DNA from: an uncultured Spirochaetota bacterium
GTDB taxonomy: Bacteria; Spirochaetota; UBA4802; UBA5368
Direction of reading: 5' to 3'
Length of the DNA: 56,590 nt
Assembly: GCA_937864375.1 (NCBI GenBank)
Contig: CALMJO010000262.1
Coordinates: 1-56,590 of the forward strand
Position 1 is the first letter of the stretch, and each line of letters begins with the position of its first letter. The translations under genes and the position numbers were made by a program. Below are positions 50,279 through 56,590 of this stretch, one piece after another. The notes under the pieces were generated by a model. It was not told where the DNA came from. It did not search any database and worked only from the letters and a program-made list of their open reading frames with translations.

Positions 50279-50749
50279 ATGAATCTCCCGGATGAAGCAG
50301 GCCGGCCCCCCTTTCGATGGGGGACCCGGAAAATCGTCTCCATGCTCCTCGCGGCCTGCCTGGCGTGCCTTTCGTGCGGTCATACGGTGCCGAGGACCCT
50401 CGCCGCCGGTTCCTACTCCGTCAGGGTCGCTCACAACGGCGCCGCCTCGGCAGAGCTGGCCGGCGAAATAACCAGGGTTCTCGCAGACGGTTGCACTGCT
50501 CCCATTGACAGCACGCTCGAGGTGATAATTATTGATTACGTCCCCCCCAAGGAGGTTTATTCTTATACCGGAACGGATGCCGCCGGCGTCCAGGTACGAA
50601 CGACCAATGCACGCCTGAAACTGCTCCTCAAACTCAGAAGACGGGACAATACGCTGAAGGCAATTTACCCTGTTGATGCCGAGGCAGCATCCCTACGGGC
50701 GTTGGCGGAGATCTCCCGCGACAAAATCAACGGGGTGCTCTCACGCTAA
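50279..50749 (+). CDS. lipoprotein of unknown function
   Basis: About 156 residues from MNLPDEAGRPP, with a long N-region and the lipobox LLAAC (C27); other cysteines at LAC and LSC follow. No ribosome site is evident, and an upstream frame reaches 50171, so the start is uncertain. The mature domain mixes strands and helices (LEVIIIDYVPPKEVYSY, LKLLLKLRRRDN), and LptE-like folds are one possibility. Its end overlaps the converging pdxA by nine bases. Confidence 0.5.
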   Translation: MNLPDEAGRPPFRWGTRKIVSMLLAACLACLSCGHTVPRTLAAGSYSVRVAHNGAASAELAGEITRVLADGCTAPIDSTLEVIIIDYVPPKEVYSYTGTDAAGVQVRTTNARLKLLLKLRRRDNTLKAIYPVDAEAASLRALAEISRDKINGVLSR

Positions 50750-51757
50750 ATGTCCCATCCCTGCCTTTCTTCTCCCAGTTTCGAGCCTGTAACCGAGTCT
50801 GATGGCGCTGATCATGCTCTGGTGGTGTGCCTGGTTTTTCCCTGCGATATCGAACGCGGTTCCATGGTCAACGGACGTTCGCGTGAGCGACAGCCCAAGG
50901 GTGACATTGACCCCTGTTTCGAAAGCGACCATCTTGAATGGAATCAGCCCCTGATCGTGATAGTGCGCGATTGCCAGGTTATAGCCTTTCCACCGCGAGA
51001 GGACGAAGAGCGCGTCGGCCGACACCGGACCTTCCACTCTGATGCCTTCTTTCCGCGCCGCCCTCACCGCCGCCCCGGTGACTTTTTCGTCGAATTCTCC
51101 AATAGCCCCCTCGTCACCGCAATGCGGATCGAGACCAGCCACCGCGATACGCACCTCCCCCCCGTCGATCGCCGTAATCGCGGTATGGCCGGCGCGGATC
51201 GTATCAAGTATTGATTTTTCATCCAGCATGCCGGTCACGTGTGCCAGGGGAACGTGGGTGGTCGCCAGCAACACCCTGTATTCGTCGGAGAACATCATCA
51301 TGTACGGATTTGATTCGCCGATTGCTCCCGCGAGGTACTCGGTATGTCCGGTGAATTTGTACCCGGCCTTTTCAATGCAGCCCTTGCTCACGGGCCCGGT
51401 TACCAGGTAATCAATGATCCCGTCTCTCCAGAGCCCCACGGCGGCATCGATGTAATTCTTCGCCTCCAGGCCGGTGTATGCGCTTCCCCTTCCCGGCTCC
51501 GGAACTGGAGAGTCCGACGTTACCTGATAGAGGTATTTGCCTCCCGGCTCAATTTCTGCGAGGTCTGTTGAGGAGCCAAGGATGCGGTAGTCAGTGAAAA
51601 GGGAGCAATAGGGCCCGTCGAGCACTTCGCGGCGGCCGACGAGAAGGCAGGTGACTTCTGCATCATTGATTGCATTTACTGCCTTGAGCGCAACCTCCGG
51701 GCCTATCCCGGCGGGATCGCCTATCGTGATCCCGGCAACCAGATTATTGACGCGCAA
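50741..51757 (-). CDS. pdxA: 4-hydroxythreonine-4-phosphate dehydrogenase PdxA
   Basis: The 338-residue enzyme oxidises 4-phosphohydroxy-L-threonine in the DXP-dependent pathway to pyridoxal 5'-phosphate. It begins with GITIGDPAGIGPE. The metal-binding histidines lie in HVPLAHV (H168), LDPHCGDEG (H212) and AHYHDQGLIPFK (H267); YLVTGPVSKG and FTGHTEYLA are also conserved. Its start overlaps the bactofilin stop by 14 bases. Confidence 0.95.
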   Translation of the reverse strand: MRVNNLVAGITIGDPAGIGPEVALKAVNAINDAEVTCLLVGRREVLDGPYCSLFTDYRILGSSTDLAEIEPGGKYLYQVTSDSPVPEPGRGSAYTGLEAKNYIDAAVGLWRDGIIDYLVTGPVSKGCIEKAGYKFTGHTEYLAGAIGESNPYMMMFSDEYRVLLATTHVPLAHVTGMLDEKSILDTIRAGHTAITAIDGGEVRIAVAGLDPHCGDEGAIGEFDEKVTGAAVRAARKEGIRVEGPVSADALFVLSRWKGYNLAIAHYHDQGLIPFKMVAFETGVNVTLGLSLTRTSVDHGTAFDIAGKNQAHHQSMISAIRLGYRLETGRRKAGMGHLA

Positions 51758-52169
51758 GAAACTCCTCTGGAACTATCTTGTTCTTTTCGTACTCGAGCTC
51801 AATGAGGTCTTTCGCCGAGGACTTCAGATCGTTCGAGATGGTGCAGCGCCCTTCGAGAATGACGCCATTCTGGATGATCAGCTCAGGGGTCTTGATATCG
51901 CCGTATATCTTTGCCGTGGGCATGAGCAGCACCCTGCTGGAAGCGTTAATGTTGCCGATCACGAGCCCCTCAACGATCACCGATACCGCATTGATGTTGG
52001 TCCTGATCTTTCCCGTGGTGCCTATGTAGAGCTGGTCCGCCTGCAGGTACTTTCCCTCGAACCTGCCATCAATCTTGAGCGAGCCGTTTATCAGGAATCT
52101 CCCGGTGAAATACGAGTTTTCCCCAATGAGATTGCTTGCGACGTCCCCGCCTATCTTCGTTAGAGCCAT
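51744..52169 (-). CDS. bactofilin
   Basis: The 141-residue protein is one bactofilin domain (DUF583): a beta-helix with rungs such as SYFTGRFLINGSLKIDGRF, VIVEGLVIGNINASSRV and AKIYGDIKTPELIIQNG, flanked by short disordered tails. Bactofilins polymerise without nucleotide into membrane-associated filaments that shape cells or localise cell-wall enzymes. In spirochaetes they are linked to helical shape. A LysM/M23 peptidase encoded nearby on the other strand is a plausible partner. Confidence 0.9.
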   Translation of the reverse strand: MALTKIGGDVASNLIGENSYFTGRFLINGSLKIDGRFEGKYLQADQLYIGTTGKIRTNINAVSVIVEGLVIGNINASSRVLLMPTAKIYGDIKTPELIIQNGVILEGRCTISNDLKSSAKDLIELEYEKNKIVPEEFLARQ

Positions 52170-52270
52170 TTCTACCTCGAAATCCTGAATTTTAAAGCTA
52201 TGGTCAGCCGGTTTTCATTAATGTCAATTGCAAAACAAAAATAAACACGCCCTTCGTGGTCCGGGTGCTC

Positions 52271-53044
52271 TCAGGCCTTTTTAATATCCGGTACGTTGAT
52301 CACCTGCAGGGCCTCTCCCAGGAATTCCTTCATGTACTTGAGCGCCTCGAGAACGGTCTTTCCCTCGAACATTCTGCTCGACTCGTAATCGGCATACTCG
52401 ATTTTATCCTCGGGATTGAGTACCATGGTGCCGCCGAATTCGGCATCCGAAATAAGAGCGGACACTAGCGTTTTTGCCATCTTGAAAAACTCGCTCAGCT
52501 CGAACAGGAAAACTCTGGCCTGCTTGTTCCTCATCATGGAGAGCTGTCCGGTGTATTCAGGAGATTTCGTCTTGTCGGAATCGGACACGGTGAGCTCGAA
52601 CTGCTTGAGCCCGCGAACGCACTGGTCGAGCTTCCTGTAGAGGGAGTCTCTCACGCCTGAATTGGAATAATCCAGCTTGGTGTGCTGTTCGGCGATTATG
52701 CCCCAGATATGCTCCTCGAAATGCGCCTTTATGCTTGCGGCGATGTTGAGATCCTCGTCGCTTTTGAAGGGGGAAAACTGCTTCATTTCAACGGCATTCA
52801 GGAACTTGAATCCGGAAAAGTCCTGCTTCTCGTTCGCACCTGGCGTCGATAACTCGGCGCCGAGCATTAGCTCGACATCCTGGAGGTCAACATTCGGGTA
52901 TATCTCTTCCAGCTTTTCCCTCAGGGCCTCGAGGTCCTTTTTTACGCGCGCCTTTTGCTCGGGGACGCGGCTGGTTTTCATCACGCCCTCGAGGGCCTTT
53001 ATGGATTTTACTATCTTTAACGCTTTTTCCTTGTTTTCATCCAT
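52271..53044 (-). CDS. conserved cytoplasmic helical protein, unrecognised
   Basis: The 257-residue protein has no signal or membrane helix. It opens with a coiled coil (residues ~3-50, KALKIVKSIKALEGVMK) and continues with mixed helix, including FFKMAKTLVSALISDAEFGG and YMKEFLGEALQVINVPDIKK. Similar proteins occur as spirochaete hypotheticals. It lies between a bactofilin and a divergent cell-wall peptidase, hinting at envelope or shape control, but nothing in it is diagnostic. Confidence 0.6.
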   Translation of the reverse strand: MDENKEKALKIVKSIKALEGVMKTSRVPEQKARVKKDLEALREKLEEIYPNVDLQDVELMLGAELSTPGANEKQDFSGFKFLNAVEMKQFSPFKSDEDLNIAASIKAHFEEHIWGIIAEQHTKLDYSNSGVRDSLYRKLDQCVRGLKQFELTVSDSDKTKSPEYTGQLSMMRNKQARVFLFELSEFFKMAKTLVSALISDAEFGGTMVLNPEDKIEYADYESSRMFEGKTVLEALKYMKEFLGEALQVINVPDIKKA

Positions 53045-53213
53045 ACCATTTTCGCAATTCGGGTGAAGGGATCGCTTTCAAAAATACCGCTGCATGATGC
53101 TACCAGCCTCCCTTCAAATATGCAATTAAAATATTTTGGCCTTCATTATTAATGCTCACCTGCCGATACTTTAATCAAGGAAAGATTATGTCTTATTGCT
53201 GAGAGCCGGCACC

Positions 53214-54128
53214 ATGCATCGCACACTACATGTAATCCTGGCTGCGATACTCCTCCTCGGGTCCCGTGATTCACGGGCGGAGGAGAGCCGTGTGCGCGAG
53301 CTTGACAGTCTGGCCCTCACCTCCGACGAGATCAAGTCCCTTCGCGCGGATATCTCAAGCTCCCTTGCGATAATCAGGGGCAACCGCGACGAAAAGGAGA
53401 TGCCCACGCTCAGGTTTCTTCGCTACAGGGTGAAGAAAGGCGACTCCTTCTGGACGCTGCTGTCCGCGACATCGCAGAACATCGACACCATTATCTCGAT
53501 CAACTCCATTACCTCGCCGCAGGACATGGATCCCGGGAAAGAGCTTTACATTCCCAACATGCGCGGGATCGCCTACCAGGTTCGCAGCGGCGACACTCTC
53601 GCAAGCATTTCACGCGCAACCGGTATCCGCGAAAAATATATCGCCCAGTGCAACAGGGTCAGGACGGCGGAAACCCGGTACCTGTTCATCCCGGCCGCCG
53701 CTATTTCATCGACAGAAAGAGCGCTTTTCCTTGGAACGGCCTTCGCCAATCCGCTCCAGGATTCGCTCAAGACTTCGGGATTTGGCATGAGGAGGGACCC
53801 GTTCAACAATGCCATGGACTTCCATCGCGGGATCGACCTCGCATGCCCGGTTAACACGACCGTGGGCGCCTCGCGGGCCGGGAAAATCGTATATGCCGGT
53901 TTTTACGGCGGTTACGGGCTCCTGGTAATCATGCAGCATGCCTACGATTATTATTCATACTACGGCCATCTCAACAGGGTACTGGCGCCCGTAGGCACTG
54001 AGGTTGCGGCGGGAGAACCGATCGCGCTTTCGGGGAACTCCGGACGAACCACGGGCCCGCATCTTCACTTCGAGGTCAGGAAAGGGCCGCGCCCTGTCAA
54101 CCCGGGCCTTCTACTCGAAAACCACTAG
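53214..54128 (+). CDS. LysM and M23 peptidase, cell-wall endopeptidase
   Basis: The ~304-residue protein has a signal peptide (MHRTLHVILAAILLLG). Two LysM-like glycan-binding modules follow: residues ~70-115 (RYRVKKGDSFWTLLSAT) and ~120-160 (YQVRSGDTLASISRATG). The M23 domain comes last, with zinc ligands in HRGID (H204, D208) and HLHFE (H285) and the catalytic-region GHLNRV (H252). It should cut peptidoglycan cross-links or act in envelope remodelling. A TTG start at 53196 is possible. A four-codon ATG frame with the better ribosome site (AAGGAAAG) sits just ahead. Confidence 0.88.
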   Translation: MHRTLHVILAAILLLGSRDSRAEESRVRELDSLALTSDEIKSLRADISSSLAIIRGNRDEKEMPTLRFLRYRVKKGDSFWTLLSATSQNIDTIISINSITSPQDMDPGKELYIPNMRGIAYQVRSGDTLASISRATGIREKYIAQCNRVRTAETRYLFIPAAAISSTERALFLGTAFANPLQDSLKTSGFGMRRDPFNNAMDFHRGIDLACPVNTTVGASRAGKIVYAGFYGGYGLLVIMQHAYDYYSYYGHLNRVLAPVGTEVAAGEPIALSGNSGRTTGPHLHFEVRKGPRPVNPGLLLENH

Positions 54129-54172
54129 CGCCTGGAATTTTGTTACTGCCGGGAAGGACTTGTACGCAGTCG

Positions 54173-56371
54173 TTATTCGAGCCCGTCCATGAGGGTGAAG
54201 AGGTCCTCACCGTCCTCGGGATACTCGGCGGTAAGGTACATGAGCATGAGCTGCATCTCCTTCTTGCTGAAATGCCGGCCGATCTCGTTCCTTATGGTAT
54301 TTGCGAGGGTTATGGCGAATTTCTTGTTCTTCCCCGGAAGCACCATCAGGAACTTGTTCCGCTCCACCCTCATCGCGTAATCGGTATCCGACAATCTCGA
54401 AGAAAGTATCTGCTCGCAGTGGTCCACGAGCGCCGCTGCGTCCTCGCGGCCGTACAGGCTGAAATAGCGCTTGAAATTCTTGATGGAAAACAGCACAAGC
54501 GTAAAAGGGATCCCCAGACCGCGCGCGCTGTCGAACGATCTCTGCACACGACGTATCACGGGCTCTATGACATCGGTGTAATGCGCGTCCCTGTTACCCA
54601 AAAACCGCATGTTGATCATGTAGGAGATGAGCAGCCTCGAAAGCCTGTCCAGGTGCAAATGAAGGCCGTCGGGAAACTCTCTCTCCTCGAGACGGAAAAC
54701 CGCCATGAATCCCAGGATCATGCCGCCGGACTTGTAGGGAAATATCCAAAGCTGCGAGATTTTGCTCATGATCTGTTCCGGGAAAGCGCTTCTTATGACC
54801 GGAAGCTCGTTGAATCCGAAGATTCGTGATCCCTCTTTCATTTCGAGCAGGTATGAAATAAAGGGATGATCCATGGCCAGCTTGAATTTATTCTCCGCAA
54901 GGCCTGTCAGGTCTTCCTTCTCCATAAGGATCGGAAAAAATTCGTCGTTCTTCTCGCTCCGGATGAACAACGCATAGCTCTGCAGCCCCATCCTGATCAG
55001 CTCGTCCTGCATGAGCGCCGTCGCTGATTCCACGCTCGTACACTGTGCAATGGTGTTCATTAAATCGCCAATGGCGCTGTTGAGGCCTATGTCGTCCCTG
55101 TATGCGTTGGAGAAGCGCTGCAGCTCTTCCAGCGCCGTGATTCGCTTGAGAACAATCGCGGCGATTTCGGCGATCGAAGTCATGAAGTCCTTTTCGGCGT
55201 CCGTAAAATCCCCGATCGTTATTTTTTCTCCCACCACGATCGCTCCCAGCGTCCTTCCGTCGGTGGTCAGAGGGCACAGGAGTCTTGCATCGACCGAGAT
55301 AAGGCGATAGTACTCCTCCTCGAAGTCCGGAAGGCTCTTGAACGAGTCGAGGTCAACGATGTCGCGCTTGCCCAGTATGCCGGCCAGTATTCCTATTTCG
55401 GTATTGAACACGACACGCCTGTTTTTCAGGATGATACCGCGAGAGTCGGTGATCGCCCAGGAGCGCCGGTCATTTTCGTCGGGGATGATAATCGATGCGG
55501 ACGAGGTCCCGATCTGGCCCATCACCGAAAAAAGGATCACGTCGTACAACTCGCTCCTGGATTCGGCCCTCACGATTTCCTTGCCGATTTCATAAAGCAC
55601 CATGAAATCATGGAACTTTTTGTTGTGCCTCGTGGTCTGCCCTATCCGATCGGGGAGCTCGCTGCGGAACCTGTCCTCGTCAAATTTTTGAGGCTCCCCG
55701 CCGGTCTCCCCGGAAGGCGCATCGGCGCCTGGTCCCGGCTCCCGTTCAGCCTCGTGAATCTCTTTTACCCCGGGGACCGATCGATCGCGCCCGGCACGCT
55801 CCGCCTCCACGGAAGCGCGTTCGGCGATACGGGGCTCCGGGCCCATTTCCTCTTGCTCGATCACGTCCGGTTGATCAATGCCTTCCGTGACAACGGATCC
55901 TGTCTCCTCCGCTTTCACGTCCCCTGCGCTCCCTGCCGGTCCCGGCATGATTCCCTCGTCGCCGAACGAAGCAAGTCCATGCAGGTCCTTTTTCTTGAGC
56001 AACAAGGGAGGTTCGTCATCAGCGTTGAGCGGGCTGGACGGATCCTCGCGATGGCGGGGCGCAGACTCCATGGGGAGGACCGCTCCGGGAACGTTCATAC
56101 CCGTCGCTTCGGGCACTTCGTCCACGGTTGAATGTTCGGTGTCGTCCGGAAGCCTGAAAAGCTCGTCGTCAGCGATCGGCAGGGCGACATCATCCACGGG
56201 CGTCTCCCGGGATCCGGACCCCTTTCCCGCGCTTTCTGCACCCTGGCGGTAATCCTCATCGGCATTGATCATGTCCGTCTCGGCGGGTCCCTGTATTTTA
56301 TCGATCAGCGTCTGTTCGCCGCGGCTGTTGATTTCCTTTTTATACTGAAGCGCTTTTTCAAGAAGGCCCAT
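54173..56371 (-). CDS. GAF-domain protein with degenerate C-terminal GGDEF
   Basis: The 732-residue protein begins MGLLEKALQYKKEINSRG, an amphipathic helix, then ~200 residues of acidic, Pro-rich low complexity. A GAF domain follows (~255-415, VLYEIGKEIVRAESRSEL to FMTSIAEIAAIVL), then a second, weaker GAF-like region (~430-600). A GGDEF-fold domain ends the protein. In that domain the catalytic RxGGDEF loop reads RVERNKF (from 668), so it should not make cyclic di-GMP. It is probably a sensor or scaffold; the ligand is unknown. The gene lies two bases downstream of the partial gene at the contig end. Confidence 0.78.
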   Translation of the reverse strand: MGLLEKALQYKKEINSRGEQTLIDKIQGPAETDMINADEDYRQGAESAGKGSGSRETPVDDVALPIADDELFRLPDDTEHSTVDEVPEATGMNVPGAVLPMESAPRHREDPSSPLNADDEPPLLLKKKDLHGLASFGDEGIMPGPAGSAGDVKAEETGSVVTEGIDQPDVIEQEEMGPEPRIAERASVEAERAGRDRSVPGVKEIHEAEREPGPGADAPSGETGGEPQKFDEDRFRSELPDRIGQTTRHNKKFHDFMVLYEIGKEIVRAESRSELYDVILFSVMGQIGTSSASIIIPDENDRRSWAITDSRGIILKNRRVVFNTEIGILAGILGKRDIVDLDSFKSLPDFEEEYYRLISVDARLLCPLTTDGRTLGAIVVGEKITIGDFTDAEKDFMTSIAEIAAIVLKRITALEELQRFSNAYRDDIGLNSAIGDLMNTIAQCTSVESATALMQDELIRMGLQSYALFIRSEKNDEFFPILMEKEDLTGLAENKFKLAMDHPFISYLLEMKEGSRIFGFNELPVIRSAFPEQIMSKISQLWIFPYKSGGMILGFMAVFRLEEREFPDGLHLHLDRLSRLLISYMINMRFLGNRDAHYTDVIEPVIRRVQRSFDSARGLGIPFTLVLFSIKNFKRYFSLYGREDAAALVDHCEQILSSRLSDTDYAMRVERNKFLMVLPGKNKKFAITLANTIRNEIGRHFSKKEMQLMLMYLTAEYPEDGEDLFTLMDGLE

Positions 56372-56372
56372 G

Positions 56373-56546
56373 TTATTTACCCAGATCGGTGAGGACTTTG
56401 GAATACAGGTCGAAGTATTCCGATTCCGCGAACTTCCTGATCACATCCTCGGGGAGCTTGTCAAACAGCTTGTCAAGATACCATAACAGGTTTTTCAGCA
56501 CGTGCTTCTTCTCCGCCGGGATCGTATCGATGAAGCGCTCCAGGTC
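56373..56546 (-). CDS. C-terminus of an unidentified protein, cut by the contig end
   Basis: The last 57 genomic codons read LERFIDTIPAEKKHVLKNLL and on to VLTDLGK, a helical, charged stretch with no recognisable family. An apparent upstream start, giving the residues MYKRQ, comes from adapter sequence and is not real. The gene presumably continues beyond the contig and is cotranscribed with the GAF-domain gene (one-base gap). Confidence 0.6.
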   Translation of the reverse strand, partial: DLERFIDTIPAEKKHVLKNLLWYLDKLFDKLPEDVIRKFAESEYFDLYSKVLTDLGK

Positions 56547-56590
56547 CTGTCTCTTATACACATCTGACGCTGCCGACGAATAGAGAGGTG
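56547..56590 (+). other. Nextera sequencing adapter, not genomic
   Basis: Bases 56547-56565 are the Tn5 mosaic-end sequence (CTGTCTCTTATACACATCT). GACGCTGCCGACGA (56566-56579) follows, as in the Illumina Nextera adapter. Then come ATAGAGAG (56580-56587), which matches a Nextera i5 index on this strand, and GTG, the start of the P5 arm. It is library read-through left at the contig end. Confidence 0.98.

Noticed and set aside
1..56590. tRNA, rRNA, CRISPR arrays, prophage
   Set aside because: I saw no cloverleaf, rRNA segment, regularly spaced repeats or phage structural genes, although a covariance-model scan was not possible.

Overview
The window looks like one whole contig from a GC-rich member of the Spirochaetota. 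The flagellar order flbD-fliL-fliY-fliO-fliP-fliQ-fliR-flhB-flhA-flhF-flhG-(membrane protein)-fliA-fapA is the spirochaete motility-operon order. An OmpL47-like surface protein and several spirochaete-style conserved hypotheticals fit this. I cannot place it to genus. The left end lies inside an insertion-sequence-like element that cuts comM. The right end is sequencing adapter, so the last 44 bases are not genomic.

Layout. 1-2.4 kb: partial IS1595-like transposase and a truncated comM. 2.5-6.5 kb: exported 5'-nucleotidase-like enzyme (minus), then a tRNA-dihydrouridine synthase and rsmI (plus). 6.6-10.1 kb: flgM behind a near-consensus sigma-28 promoter, then a compact cluster of an iron-alcohol-dehydrogenase homologue lacking all four metal ligands, followed by larB and larC of nickel-pincer cofactor synthesis. 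10.1-17.1 kb (minus): cheW, a membrane protein, a 29-residue basic protein absent from ordinary ORF calls, an SPFH protein, hfq, miaA, rpoZ, gmk, remA, yicC, cheD and cheR. The run from cheR to the SPFH gene looks like one transcription unit. 17.2-34.2 kb (minus): the flagellar block, with the type III export apparatus, FlhF/FlhG, sigma-28, a Jag_N-FapA protein, FliY and FliL. It is headed by FlbD, a DUF115 (Maf-like) protein and a NodB-type deacetylase. motA, motB and fliM are missing from their usual slots.

34.4-46 kb: nitroreductase, DedA protein, then an ion-transport run on the plus strand: sodium:proton antiporter, membrane pyrophosphatase, KimA-like APC permease, AGCS sodium:amino-acid symporter and a second APC permease. 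46-56.5 kb: mostly envelope and housekeeping genes: three lipoproteins, a NUDIX hydrolase, an OmpL47-like protein, a TPR protein, pdxA, a bactofilin, a LysM/M23 peptidase and a large GAF protein ending in a degenerate GGDEF domain.

How the parts work together. The window carries both halves of a sigma-28 checkpoint (FliA and FlgM) plus a promoter of the matching class in front of flgM. This suggests that flgM is expressed late, as an autoregulatory loop. The pseudo-ADH/LarB/LarC cluster is the best candidate for undescribed biology: cofactor-building genes lie next to a protein that has kept an enzyme fold but lost its known chemistry. No tRNA, rRNA, CRISPR array or phage genes were seen.
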